Shown here: positions 8,734 through 17,535 of the stretch, one piece after another | Numbering within the stretch: the stretch's first letter is position 1 | How the letters are laid out: each line of letters starts with the position of its first letter | The notes under the pieces: generated by a model | The model's database searches: none | Seen by the model: only the letters and a program-made list of their open reading frames with translations | Told to the model about the DNA's origin: nothing | Origin: Candidatus Thermochlorobacteriaceae bacterium | GTDB taxonomy: Bacteria > Bacteroidota > Chlorobiia > Chlorobiales > Thermochlorobacteraceae | NCBI GenBank assembly: GCA_029263855.1 | Contig: JAJUFC010000017.1 | Location: 1 to 64,000 of the forward strand | Length of the DNA stretch: 64,000 nt | Direction: 5' to 3' | Made by a program: the position numbers and the translations under genes

Positions 8734-9484
8734 CTTATCGCAGAAGCTCAAATTTGATGTTGCTTCCGTCATTTTACCAGTGATGAATGAGACTTATTCA
8801 TTGCGCCAAACCGTTGAGATTATTGAAAACGATTGCGGAAACGACGTCAAGGAGTATTTGATAATCGTTTGCGAGCGCACAAAGCCTGAAAGTTTAGCGG
8901 TTTGCGAAGAGATAAAAAGCAGACTTGGAGAGAAGGTTAAAATTCATTTTCAGAAAATGCCTTTCATTGGCGGCGCAATTCGCGAGGCGTTTGATTTAGC
9001 GACGGGTTCTCACACTATCTTAATGGCAAGCGATTTAGAAACTCCTCCCGAAGTCGTTAAAACTATGATTGCGCTTGCGAAGGAACAACCTGAAAGAATC
9101 GTAACGGCTTCCCGCTGGATCAAGGGCGGCAAGTTTTACGGGTATGATCCGCTCAAAAAATTCTTAAACTTTATATTTCAGCGTTTTTTCTCGTTGCTTT
9201 ATTTTGTCGCTTTGACAGATATGACATACGCCTACCGCATTTTTCCGACCAAACTCGTTCAATCCATTCGTTGGGAAGAACTTAAACATCCGTTTCTGCT
9301 AGAAACGATCATTAAACCGCTTCGCTTGGGGGCAAGGGTTAAAGAAATTCCTGCCGTTTGGAAAGCGCGCACGGAAGGCGAATCTCAAAACACGTTTATC
9401 GGAAACTTTGTGTATTTTCGCATTGGCTTTCGCGTCCGATTTATGTCCAAATCGCAAATTTTGAAACCAACTTCAATGGTTTGA
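8726..9484 (+). CDS. Glycosyltransferase family 2
   Basis: A 252-residue GT-A enzyme. SVILPVMNETYSLRQTVEII is the GT2 nucleotide-binding start, FIGGAIREAFDLATGSHTIL then MASDLETPPEVV contains the central acidic motif (SDLET) where the metal-bound nucleotide-sugar sits, and TASRWIKGGKFYGYDPLKK follows as in dolichol-phosphate mannosyltransferase-like GT2 proteins. No C-terminal membrane anchor is evident. It may charge a lipid carrier or add a sugar to the repeat unit. It overlaps the Wzy-like gene by 8 bases. Confidence 0.8.
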   Translation: MSNLSQKLKFDVASVILPVMNETYSLRQTVEIIENDCGNDVKEYLIIVCERTKPESLAVCEEIKSRLGEKVKIHFQKMPFIGGAIREAFDLATGSHTILMASDLETPPEVVKTMIALAKEQPERIVTASRWIKGGKFYGYDPLKKFLNFIFQRFFSLLYFVALTDMTYAYRIFPTKLVQSIRWEELKHPFLLETIIKPLRLGARVKEIPAVWKARTEGESQNTFIGNFVYFRIGFRVRFMSKSQILKPTSMV

Positions 9485-9504
9485 CCGACCTTAAACTACT
9501 TGCA

Positions 9505-10425
9505 ATGAAAAAAGTCATCGTTACCACTACCATCAATCCCGTTACCGAAGCCCTTCGCCGATTTCAAAAAATGACCGATTGGGAACTCGTCGTTGTCGGC
9601 GATTTAAAAACTCCAAAAGATTATGCGTCCCAATTAGAACGCGGCATTTATGTTACTCCCGAAATGCAAGAAGCCCGCGATAAAGAACTCTCCGACGCGA
9701 TTGGGTGGAATTGCATTCAACGCCGCAATTTTGGACTGTTGTGGGCGCATGATTTGAACGCCGATGTCGTTGCGGTCATTGACGATGACAACATTCCATA
9801 TGATTTTTGGGGAAATGATATGAATGTGGGAAAAGAAATTGAGGTCGATTATTACGAAACTGACCTTCCCGCATTCGATCCCGTTGGCGCGACAAACTAT
9901 TCGCACATTTGGCATCGTGGGTATCCGCTTCAATTGCTCCCGAAGCGCAACTATGCCAAGAAGTCGCGCAAAACGATTAAAGTCGATGTTCAAGCGGATT
10001 TTTGGAACGGCGACCCCGACATTGACGCTATCTGCCGAATGGAACACGCGCCTGATTGCGCCTTTGACGACAAATTTTTTCCAATGGCGGCAAATAAACT
10101 TGCGCCCTTTAATTCTCAAAACACATTCATCTCAGGAAAGTGGCTGAAAGACTATTTTCTTTTTCCACATATTGGACGAATGGACGATATTTGGGCAGCG
10201 TATTATGTTCAAGCCAAAGGATGCAATGTCATCTTCTCAAAAGCCTCCGTGTTTCAGGCGCGCAATCCCCACGATCTTACGCGCGATATGAAAGCTGAAT
10301 ATTTAGGCTATGAACATAACCTCAAACTTGTCGAAGAATTGCCGAAAGACCCTGACAAAATTTTAAGTTACCTACCTGGTCGCGCTATCTATGCGTTCAA
10401 ACAGTATCAAAAACACTTTAAATAA
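9505..10425 (+). CDS. STELLO/RGP-like glycosyltransferase family protein
   Basis: A 306-residue protein beginning MKKVIVTTTINPVTEALRRF, then WELVVVGDLKTPKDY, and VAVIDDDNIPYDFWGNDM with a run of aspartates. Later it has WNGDPDIDAICRMEHA, FNSQNTFISGKW and GRMDDIWAAYYV. These recall the STELLO (DUF288) family, better known from plants, and the related reversibly-glycosylated-polypeptide/UDP-arabinopyranose mutase fold; the match is from memory. ATG 9505 is chosen because upstream codons in this frame lie inside the GT2 gene and carry no protein-like signal. It sits 20 bases after the GT2 stop and 14 before the epimerase, so it shares the operon. Confidence 0.6.
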   Translation: MKKVIVTTTINPVTEALRRFQKMTDWELVVVGDLKTPKDYASQLERGIYVTPEMQEARDKELSDAIGWNCIQRRNFGLLWAHDLNADVVAVIDDDNIPYDFWGNDMNVGKEIEVDYYETDLPAFDPVGATNYSHIWHRGYPLQLLPKRNYAKKSRKTIKVDVQADFWNGDPDIDAICRMEHAPDCAFDDKFFPMAANKLAPFNSQNTFISGKWLKDYFLFPHIGRMDDIWAAYYVQAKGCNVIFSKASVFQARNPHDLTRDMKAEYLGYEHNLKLVEELPKDPDKILSYLPGRAIYAFKQYQKHFK

Positions 10426-10439
10426 GTTCTTTAATCGCA

Positions 10440-11426
10440 ATGCGTAAAATTTTGATTACGGGAGGCGCGGGTTTTGTCGGTCGCCATTTCTTAAAACGTT
10501 TTTTAGACGCGGGCGACGAGGTTCACTGCGTTGACAGCGTCGCGCCTTATACAGGCGGAAAGATGCCTACTGACTTCCCTTTTTATAACCCCTTTGATTA
10601 CAAGAATTTCCATTTTTATCACGAAGATTGCAGATTGTTCTTCAAGCGCGTTAAGGATACAGACTTTGACTATGCCTTTCATCTCGCGGCAATGGTAGGC
10701 GGACGCTTGATGATTGACTACAATCCGCTCGCCGTCGCTGATGACCTTTCAATTGACGCAGAATATTGGCAATGGGCAAAGGAAGCCAAGCCAAAGAAAA
10801 CCATTACGTTTAGTTCAAGCGCGGCATATCCGATTAAGCTTCAACGACGCGACCACTACGTCTTGCTCAAAGAAGATATGATTCAGTTTGAAAGCGACTT
10901 GGGAATGCCAGATATGTCATATGGTTGGGCAAAACTCACTTGCGAGTATATCGGCAAACTCGCATATCAACGGCACGGTTTGAAGTCCGTTGCTTATCGT
11001 CCTTTCTCAGGATACGGCGAAGACCAAGACGATACCTATCCTTTTCCAAGCATCTGTAAACGCGCGATAGAAAACAAAGGCAACCCTGTTTTGACCGTTT
11101 GGGGAACGGGCGAGCAAATGCGCGATTTTATTCACATTGAAGATTGCGTCGATGGAGTATTGCAAACGATGGATAAAATCGATAACGGAGACGCTATCAA
11201 TCTTTCAACGGGCATCTACACGAGTTTCAAAACGCTCGCCAAACTTGCCGCCGAAGCCGTTGGATACTCGCCCGAAGTGCAAGGACTTTCTGACAAACCC
11301 GAAGGCGTTTTCGCGCGCGGCGGCGACACAACGAAGCAAAAATCTCTTGGATTTACTTACAAAATTAACCTAAAAGAGGGCATTGAACGCGCCATCAAAT
11401 ACTTTCTCAGCCCTGCCCGCACATAA
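10440..11426 (+). CDS. NAD-dependent epimerase/dehydratase (extended SDR)
   Basis: A 328-residue extended short-chain dehydrogenase. The Rossmann motif KILITGGAGFVGRHFLKRF lies at residues 3-21, followed by VHCVDSV at the end of strand 2. The catalytic region has SSSAAYP and the YxxxK pair in YGWAKLTCEYIG. FRDFIHIEDCVD-like sequence (MRDFIHIEDCVDG) and SGYGEDQD fit UDP-glucose 4-epimerase or GDP-mannose 3,5-epimerase relatives. It probably makes the NDP-sugar used by the neighbouring transferases. The last few codons overlap an upstream alternative start of the next gene. Confidence 0.8.
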   Translation: MRKILITGGAGFVGRHFLKRFLDAGDEVHCVDSVAPYTGGKMPTDFPFYNPFDYKNFHFYHEDCRLFFKRVKDTDFDYAFHLAAMVGGRLMIDYNPLAVADDLSIDAEYWQWAKEAKPKKTITFSSSAAYPIKLQRRDHYVLLKEDMIQFESDLGMPDMSYGWAKLTCEYIGKLAYQRHGLKSVAYRPFSGYGEDQDDTYPFPSICKRAIENKGNPVLTVWGTGEQMRDFIHIEDCVDGVLQTMDKIDNGDAINLSTGIYTSFKTLAKLAAEAVGYSPEVQGLSDKPEGVFARGGDTTKQKSLGFTYKINLKEGIERAIKYFLSPART

Positions 11427-11442
11427 ACATCTTCGCTTTTCT

Positions 11443-13272
11443 TTGCCGCGAGATTGGGGTTGGGCAATTATCGTTTTCGTTAGTTTATGGAGTCCAATTA
11501 TCCACTTGGTTCGTTGGACTTTGACCCCTGACGAACACTCTTATTGCTTTTTCCTCAATCAAGATTTAGCCGATTGGCATTATATCTTGAAATCCGCTGA
11601 CAACGGTTTTCTATCAATTCACGACGTTCAATCACGTGTTCTGATTTGGCTTCGCCCTGATTGTCATTCGCTTCTCTTTTTCCCTTTCATTTTGATTGGC
11701 AAATGGTTCTCGCTTTCCTCGTCCTTTCTGTTGATGACGGTCGATGTTTTGGGGAATCTGTTTTGCGCGTTTGCAACCTTCTTTTTTTTTCAAACCTTGT
11801 TCAACGACGAGTGCAAATCGTGGCTCGCGTTTTCTCTCGTTTATTTCACGTCGGGAGTTACAGGACTTGTCGTTCTGTCGCGTTGGCTATGGTTAGGCGA
11901 TTTAGGACTCGCGCTATCGGGTTGGGTTGGCGAAAATCATTCGCTTGGATATGATTTGATGGAAGGCAACATGGTGCATTGGACGACGATTCTTTTCCGT
12001 CCCTATTACCTTTTTCCGCGCGCGTTTGGACTTCTTTCTATCGCATTGCTTTACGACGCATATCGTTCTCCGAACCGAAAAAATTTTCTCTTTTCCGCGC
12101 TCTGCCTTTTTGCGGCGACGTTGATTCACCCGCAGTCAGGATTAATTTACGGCGCAATGGCGGGCATATTGCTTCTGACGCAACTCTTTCGCGAAGATTG
12201 GTCGCTCATTCAGCGCGTTCAGCCTGCGCTTTGGACGATTGGCGGATTGCTCATTGCGGCGATTTGCTGGAAACTTTATCAGCGCATTCCCGCCGTTGAT
12301 GAAGCCGCAAAGGAGTATTTGAAACGAATGTATAACGCGGATTCGCTTCCCCTCTTTTTTGCGCTTGCTCCAATGTTGATTCCAACGCTTGCTTGGACAT
12401 TGAGAAAAACAACCGACAAAGCGTTCTCATCGCTTCTGCTGTTTTCTGTCGCCGTTTATGGCGTCGCTGTTTCAGAGTGGTTTATTCGCGATGAGCGGGT
12501 TGCGCTTCGCGTAGGGCTGTTAGGAACTGCGTTTGTAGCGGCGCTTGTCGCAATCATTTGGAAGCGAGAACATCTGTTCAAAGCGCTTCGCTTGCAAGAG
12601 CCAAAAGCGTATCTCGGATTTTGCGCGATTGCGATTGCGATAATCGCACTCTCGCCTCATCACGACGGGTTAAAAGCGCTTACGAAATATGAATCGCTTT
12701 TTGGCGCGCTAACGCCCGTCGTTCAATCGTTCTTGCAAACGCTTTCGCTGATATACGCCGCGCCGTTTCGTTTGGGCGTTGCGGTTCCGCTCGCGGGGCT
12801 ACTCGCTATATTGGTTTTCGATTTTCCTATTCGGTTACGCCGCGCAACGATAGTAGGCGTTTTCTCCATTTCAGCGATTTCTATCTCGCTCTATCTCTTT
12901 CTTCTTTTCTCTTCAAAGGCAGGATACCTAAAAGACGAAGAGCGCGAGGCGATGCTCTTCCTAAAAAATCTTGATGGGAAAAACGTGATGTGCAGCGGCG
13001 AAAGCAGTCAATTTATCATTCAACTTGCGCAAAAGCATACATTGGTCGGCGGCGTCGCAGGCGTGCTGAACCTTAATGAGCGGCAACGTGATTTATCTAA
13101 CTTTTTCAGCGCGAGCGACGTCGCAACGCAACAAGAAATTCTAAAAAAATACGCGATTGATTATGTCTACATTGGCAATGCCGAGAGAAGTTTGATTCGA
13201 GACAATCGATTTTTGACGCAGTTTCCTCTCGTCTTTGAAAATCGTGGCGCGAAAATTTATCGCGTTTATTGA
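11443..13272 (+). CDS. Large polytopic membrane protein, probable GT-C-type glycosyltransferase
   Basis: About 610 residues with eleven or more hydrophobic segments and a soluble C-terminal tail of about 120 residues. After the first membrane segment comes LTPDEHSYCFFLNQDL; an acidic DE pair in this position is characteristic of GT-C enzymes that use lipid-linked donors. No closer family is recognised. The frame is open from a TTG at 11383, which would overlap the epimerase by 44 bases; TTG 11443, 17 bases after that stop, starts right before the first membrane helix and is my choice, with low certainty. The stop overlaps the convergent hydrolase gene by 7 bases. It closes the polysaccharide operon. 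Confidence 0.6.
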   Translation: MPRDWGWAIIVFVSLWSPIIHLVRWTLTPDEHSYCFFLNQDLADWHYILKSADNGFLSIHDVQSRVLIWLRPDCHSLLFFPFILIGKWFSLSSSFLLMTVDVLGNLFCAFATFFFFQTLFNDECKSWLAFSLVYFTSGVTGLVVLSRWLWLGDLGLALSGWVGENHSLGYDLMEGNMVHWTTILFRPYYLFPRAFGLLSIALLYDAYRSPNRKNFLFSALCLFAATLIHPQSGLIYGAMAGILLLTQLFREDWSLIQRVQPALWTIGGLLIAAICWKLYQRIPAVDEAAKEYLKRMYNADSLPLFFALAPMLIPTLAWTLRKTTDKAFSSLLLFSVAVYGVAVSEWFIRDERVALRVGLLGTAFVAALVAIIWKREHLFKALRLQEPKAYLGFCAIAIAIIALSPHHDGLKALTKYESLFGALTPVVQSFLQTLSLIYAAPFRLGVAVPLAGLLAILVFDFPIRLRRATIVGVFSISAISISLYLFLLFSSKAGYLKDEEREAMLFLKNLDGKNVMCSGESSQFIIQLAQKHTLVGGVAGVLNLNERQRDLSNFFSASDVATQQEILKKYAIDYVYIGNAERSLIRDNRFLTQFPLVFENRGAKIYRVY

Positions 13273-14264
13273 GATTGAATCATCTGTTCGGCAATGAGTT
13301 CCGCCGTTTTTTCAGGCAGTTCGAGCGTGATGAGATGTCCGCACTTCTTGATGATTTCCAATCGTCCGCGCTTGGCAAATTCAAAGAGTTTCTTTGTGTT
13401 TTTCCACGACACCACTTGGTCGCCCTTCCCTGCTACAAACAGCATCGGCACATTAAGCGCGGCGACTTGCTTCGGCAAGTTTTCCGTTACTTCGATTTTC
13501 GCAAGTTGCTCCGCCGTTTGTTTAATCGCGTTGCTCGAACAAAAGCGCAGGCTGTTCATTCCGACCAAAATGTCTTCCTTCGTTGCGGGGTTTCGCGCGA
13601 GCGTAATGCGCGCGTAGGCATAAAGCGCGGGCCACCACGTCAATTTTCGCACGACTTTGTCAAAGAGAAACGGAATCACTTTCGGAATCATCTTCGACAT
13701 TGTCGGATTGTTCGGGAAGTAACCAAAATTGAAGAAGGTGAGCGATTGAATTTCAGATTCGTTCTTGACGGCGTAATCGAGAACGATGAAGGGACCCAGC
13801 GAAAACGCCGCGATGTGATAGCGTTTCAAGCCAAGATGTTCAACGAGCGCGTGAAGGTCTTTTGAAAGCGATTGAAGCGAATAATCATTGCGCGCGTCCT
13901 CGTCCGACCAGCCGTGCCCTTTGAGGTCGTAGGCGATGGCGCGAATGTTTTTTTGCGCGAGAAATCCGATGACTTTGTGCCACCACATCCACCAGCAGTC
14001 CCATCCGTGAATCAAAATCACCGTTGGCGCGTCGGGCGAAGCGGTTGGATTAGAATCGTAGTAGTGATGAAGGGTGCCATTGAGCGAAACGAAATGCGCT
14101 TTCTCCAAAAGCGACTGCTCATACTCGGCATACTTGCGCTCACGCGCTTTCTTGGACTGCAAGCGTTTTTCAACCTCGCTTTCGTAGAGCCGAAATTTTT
14201 CCGTCGCAAGTTCAGTCTGCGCTTTTTTGGCGAGTGAGTATTCTTGTTGGAGCATCATGTTCAT
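13266..14264 (-). CDS. Alpha/beta hydrolase
   Basis: A 332-residue alpha/beta hydrolase with an unusual charged, probably coiled, N-terminal extension of about 60 residues rich in Lys, Glu and Arg. The oxyanion region is TVILIHGWDCWW (81-92). The nucleophile elbow is IAAFSLGPF with Ser155; the usual first glycine of GxSxG is alanine here. Asp282 (AGKGDQVV) and His310 (KKCGHLITLE) complete the triad. The substrate is unknown; esterase, lipase or haloalkane-type chemistry are all possible. It is transcribed away from aclB across a 126-base divergent spacer. Confidence 0.75.
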   Translation of the reverse strand: MNMMLQQEYSLAKKAQTELATEKFRLYESEVEKRLQSKKARERKYAEYEQSLLEKAHFVSLNGTLHHYYDSNPTASPDAPTVILIHGWDCWWMWWHKVIGFLAQKNIRAIAYDLKGHGWSDEDARNDYSLQSLSKDLHALVEHLGLKRYHIAAFSLGPFIVLDYAVKNESEIQSLTFFNFGYFPNNPTMSKMIPKVIPFLFDKVVRKLTWWPALYAYARITLARNPATKEDILVGMNSLRFCSSNAIKQTAEQLAKIEVTENLPKQVAALNVPMLFVAGKGDQVVSWKNTKKLFEFAKRGRLEIIKKCGHLITLELPEKTAELIAEQMIQSQ

Positions 14265-14390
14265 TTTTCGTTTAAGTTCTGCTTGAAGTTAGAGAACTTC
14301 CCTCTCTCTCCCAACGCTTCACAGGCTTCCAACCGTAACTCAAACTTTTTGCCTATTTTTCGAAACGCACATTAAAAACCAATATCAACT

Positions 14391-15596
14391 ATGGCAAAAA
14401 TTCTTGAAAGCCCTGCAATGAAACTCTTTGAGAAGTGGGGCGTTCCTGTTCCATCTCATCTTGTTATCTCTTCTGCTGAACAACTTTCCACGCTCTCGCA
14501 AGTCAATAAGTGGCTTACCGAAAGCACGCTCGTCGTTAAAGCGCACGAAGCCATTGGCGGACGCTTCAAACTTGGACTTGTCAAACTTAACTTGGATTTG
14601 AACGGCGCAATTCAAGCGGCAAAAGAAATGCTCGGCAAGCGCGTTCAAGAGATTTCTATTTCGCAAGCGTTGGTGGCTGAAATGCTCGATCACGATGAAG
14701 AGTATTACCTCTGCGTTCGCTCGATTCGTGAAGGAGCGGAAATTTTGCTCTCTAAGCACGGCGGCGTTGAAATTGAAGACCATTGGGAAACCGTCAAACG
14801 GCTTGTCGTTCCGATTGATAGCACGCCCTCGCACGCGCAGCTAATTGAACTTGCCCATCAAGCCGGGTTTGAGTCGGACCTTGCCGAGCGCGTCGCCAAA
14901 ATTACCAATCGCGTTTTCTTGTGCTACGATAACGAAGATGCTATCTCGATTGAAATCAATCCATTGGTGATTGCCAAAAAGGCGATGCGCTTTGCCGCGC
15001 TCGATGCCGTCGTTGAGTTGGATATGACGGCGAAGTTTCGCCACCCTGATTGGAGTTTTACGCCCGTCTCGGAATTTGGTCGTCCTTTAACGCCTGACGA
15101 ATTAGCCATTATGGAAATCGATGCGCGCATTAAAGGCTCATTGAAGTTTGTTCAAGCAACGGACGGCGATATTGCCTTGCTGCCTGCAGGCGGCGGCGCG
15201 TCGGTGTTTTATGCCGATGCGGTTATCGCTTTGGGGAGGCGCATTGCCAATTATGCCGAGTATTCGGGCGACCCACCAGATTGGGCAGTCGAAGCCCTCA
15301 CCGAAAAAGTTTGTTCGCTTCCGAATATCAAACATCTGATTATCGGCGGTGCGATTGCCAACTTCACCGATGTGAAAGCCACCTTCAACGGCATTATCAA
15401 CGGACTGCGCAAAGCCAAAGCACAAGGCAAACTTCAAGGTGTCAAAATTTGGGTGCGGCGCGGCGGACCAAACGAAGAACAAGGCTTAGATGCCATGCGC
15501 CAACTGCGCCACGAAGGCTTCGATATTCACGTCTTTGACCGCTATACGCCTTTAACCTCTATCGTTGATAAAGCCATTCAATCTGAAAAAAACTAA
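14391..15596 (+). CDS. aclB: ATP-citrate lyase, small (beta) subunit AclB
   Basis: A 401-residue protein resembling the succinyl-CoA synthetase beta chain, with the ATP-grasp start MAKILESPAMKLFEKWGVPV and a CoA-ligase-like C-terminal part (LLPAGGGASVFYADAVIAL, KIWVRRGGPNEEQG). Together with AclA it splits citrate, using ATP and CoA, into acetyl-CoA and oxaloacetate. That is the diagnostic step of the reductive TCA cycle. Length is close to AclB of green sulfur bacteria (about 398 residues), and the aclB-aclA order is the same as I recall for Chlorobium. Seven bases separate it from the aclA start, so the two form an operon with the promoter in 14265-14390. Confidence 0.9.
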   Translation: MAKILESPAMKLFEKWGVPVPSHLVISSAEQLSTLSQVNKWLTESTLVVKAHEAIGGRFKLGLVKLNLDLNGAIQAAKEMLGKRVQEISISQALVAEMLDHDEEYYLCVRSIREGAEILLSKHGGVEIEDHWETVKRLVVPIDSTPSHAQLIELAHQAGFESDLAERVAKITNRVFLCYDNEDAISIEINPLVIAKKAMRFAALDAVVELDMTAKFRHPDWSFTPVSEFGRPLTPDELAIMEIDARIKGSLKFVQATDGDIALLPAGGGASVFYADAVIALGRRIANYAEYSGDPPDWAVEALTEKVCSLPNIKHLIIGGAIANFTDVKATFNGIINGLRKAKAQGKLQGVKIWVRRGGPNEEQGLDAMRQLRHEGFDIHVFDRYTPLTSIVDKAIQSEKN

Positions 15597-15603
15597 TTCC
15601 AAT

Positions 15604-17430
15604 ATGTCTATCATCGCAACAGAGCAAACCAAAGCCGTTATTGTCGGCGCGCGCGCGGGACAAAACGCCGCCAAGCGCATGGCGGAATTTTGCTACATGA
15701 TGGGACTGCCGCTCAATGTGCTTGCCTTCGTCTATCCGCCTGATGCGGGCAAAACCGTCGAGGTTTTATACGGCAATCAATTTTTGAGCATTCCTGTTTA
15801 TGCAAGCCTTGCCAACGCTCTCGCCGCGCACCCTACCATCAACACAGCACTCGTTTATGTCGGTGCCGATAAAGTTTTCTCCATAACCAAAGAGGCGTTA
15901 GAAACGGACGGAATCTCTTTTGTCTCCATCATTGCCGAAGGCGTTCCTGAAAAAGATGCGAAACGATTGATTAGACTCTCAAAAGAGAAAAACAAATTGG
16001 TCAATGGTCCTTCGGCGATTGGCGTGATGTCGGCAGGCGAATGTCGCTTGGGCGTGATTGGGGGCGAATACCGAAACTTGAAACTGTGCAAACTGCATCG
16101 CCCTGGTTCGTTTGGCGTGCTCACGAAATCGGGCGGCTTGACGAATGAACTGATGTGGCTTTGCTCGCAATTTGCCGACGGCATTACCACTGCAATTAGC
16201 ATCGGCGGCGACACCTACCCCTGCACCGATTTCGTTACGTATTTAGACTTGTTCGAAGCTGACCTGCAAACCAAAGCCGTCGTGTTAGTCGGCGAAATGG
16301 GCGGCACTTTGGAAGAAGAAGCCGCCGCGTGGTATGGCAAAACGAAACGCCGCATTAAACTTATCGCCAGCGTCAGCGGCTTGTGCCAAGAAGTTCTGCC
16401 GAAAGGAATGAAGTTCGGACACGCAGGCGCGAAAGAAGGCAAAGGCGGAATCGGTTCGGCACGACATAAACTCCAAGCCTTTCGCGACGCGGGCGCACTC
16501 GTGCCTGAAACCTTCGGCGCACTCGGCAATGCCATTCACGGCGTCTATCAAACCTTGCTTGCAGACGGCACTATCGCAAAAAAGACCGAAACCGCACCAC
16601 CACGCGATTTACCCTTGCAAATTGAAGAATCGCTCAAACGCGGTCAAGTTGTCGTCGAACCTCTCATTCGCACCACGATTTCCGACGACCGCGGCGAAGA
16701 GCCGCTCTACTTAGGCTATGCCGCCACTGAACTCATCGAGAAAGGCTACAGCATTGAGCATCTTATCGGACTCCTCTTCAACAAAGAACTGCCGACCAAA
16801 GAACAAGCCGAAGTCATCAAACGCATCATCATTCTTTCCGCCGACCACGGACCTGCCGTCTCGGGCGCATTAGCCACGATTCTTGCCGCATGTGCGGGCA
16901 TTGCGCTGCCACAAGCCGTTGCCGCTGGGTTAATTATGATTGGACCGCGATTCGGTGGCGCGGTTTCCGACGCGGGCAAATACTTCAAACTCGGCGCAAC
17001 CTCTTATCGCAACGATGTCCCAAGTTTCCTTGCTTATATGAAATCCAACGTTGGTCCCGTTCCCGGCATTGGGCATCGCGTTAAAAGTTTGCGCAATCCC
17101 GATAAGCGCGTCAAATCGCTCGTCTCGTTTGTCAAAAGCCGTCCTTCGCTTCAAACGCCATGTTTAGATTTTGCGCTCGAAGTCGAAAAAGTTACTACGC
17201 TCAAAAAGGAGAACTTGATTTTGAATTTAGATGGCGCAATCGGCGCGATTCTCGTCGACCTTGGCTTTCCTGAACACGCGCTCAATGGCTTCTTTGTAAT
17301 CGCCCGCGCGATTGGATTCATCGGACACTGGATTGACCAAAAAGAACAAAATTCTCGCCTCATTCGCCTTTACGATTATTTGGTCAATTACGCCGTCCGC
17401 CCCAAGCGCGACGTTCCAACTTTGAATTAA
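15604..17430 (+). CDS. aclA: ATP-citrate lyase, large (alpha) subunit AclA
   Basis: A 608-residue protein, the length known for Chlorobium AclA. The N-terminal half is succinyl-CoA synthetase alpha-like. Its phosphohistidine motif GHAGAKEGKGGIGSA has the catalytic His at residue 273. The C-terminal 250 residues are citrate-synthase-like, with ADHGPAVSGALATI, GPRFGGAVSDAGKYF, PGIGHRVKSLRNPD and LNLDGAIGAILVDLGF covering the citrate/CoA site. Start ATG 15604 is chosen over an in-frame ATG at 15565 because MSIIATEQTKAVIVG matches the family start and the longer version would overlap aclB. With AclB it cleaves citrate in the cytoplasm for the reductive TCA cycle or acetyl-CoA supply. Confidence 0.93.
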   Translation: MSIIATEQTKAVIVGARAGQNAAKRMAEFCYMMGLPLNVLAFVYPPDAGKTVEVLYGNQFLSIPVYASLANALAAHPTINTALVYVGADKVFSITKEALETDGISFVSIIAEGVPEKDAKRLIRLSKEKNKLVNGPSAIGVMSAGECRLGVIGGEYRNLKLCKLHRPGSFGVLTKSGGLTNELMWLCSQFADGITTAISIGGDTYPCTDFVTYLDLFEADLQTKAVVLVGEMGGTLEEEAAAWYGKTKRRIKLIASVSGLCQEVLPKGMKFGHAGAKEGKGGIGSARHKLQAFRDAGALVPETFGALGNAIHGVYQTLLADGTIAKKTETAPPRDLPLQIEESLKRGQVVVEPLIRTTISDDRGEEPLYLGYAATELIEKGYSIEHLIGLLFNKELPTKEQAEVIKRIIILSADHGPAVSGALATILAACAGIALPQAVAAGLIMIGPRFGGAVSDAGKYFKLGATSYRNDVPSFLAYMKSNVGPVPGIGHRVKSLRNPDKRVKSLVSFVKSRPSLQTPCLDFALEVEKVTTLKKENLILNLDGAIGAILVDLGFPEHALNGFFVIARAIGFIGHWIDQKEQNSRLIRLYDYLVNYAVRPKRDVPTLN

Positions 17431-17468
17431 CGCCACACCCACTCCCCCGCGCTTCCTTTACGAAAAGA

Positions 17469-17476
17469 TAATTTCG
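17469..17476 (+). promoter_or_regulatory. Possible -7 element (TAATTTCG)
   Basis: TAATTTCG about 60 bases upstream of the large T9SS cargo gene. It resembles the Bacteroidota -7 consensus TAnnTTTG with one change. Similar words lie before three other genes in this window. No convincing -33 partner was identified. Confidence 0.3.
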
Positions 17477-17535
17477 TAACCGCCGCATTTATCAATACTT
17501 TGAAATGAAATCCTTAACAACCAAAACATCGATTC

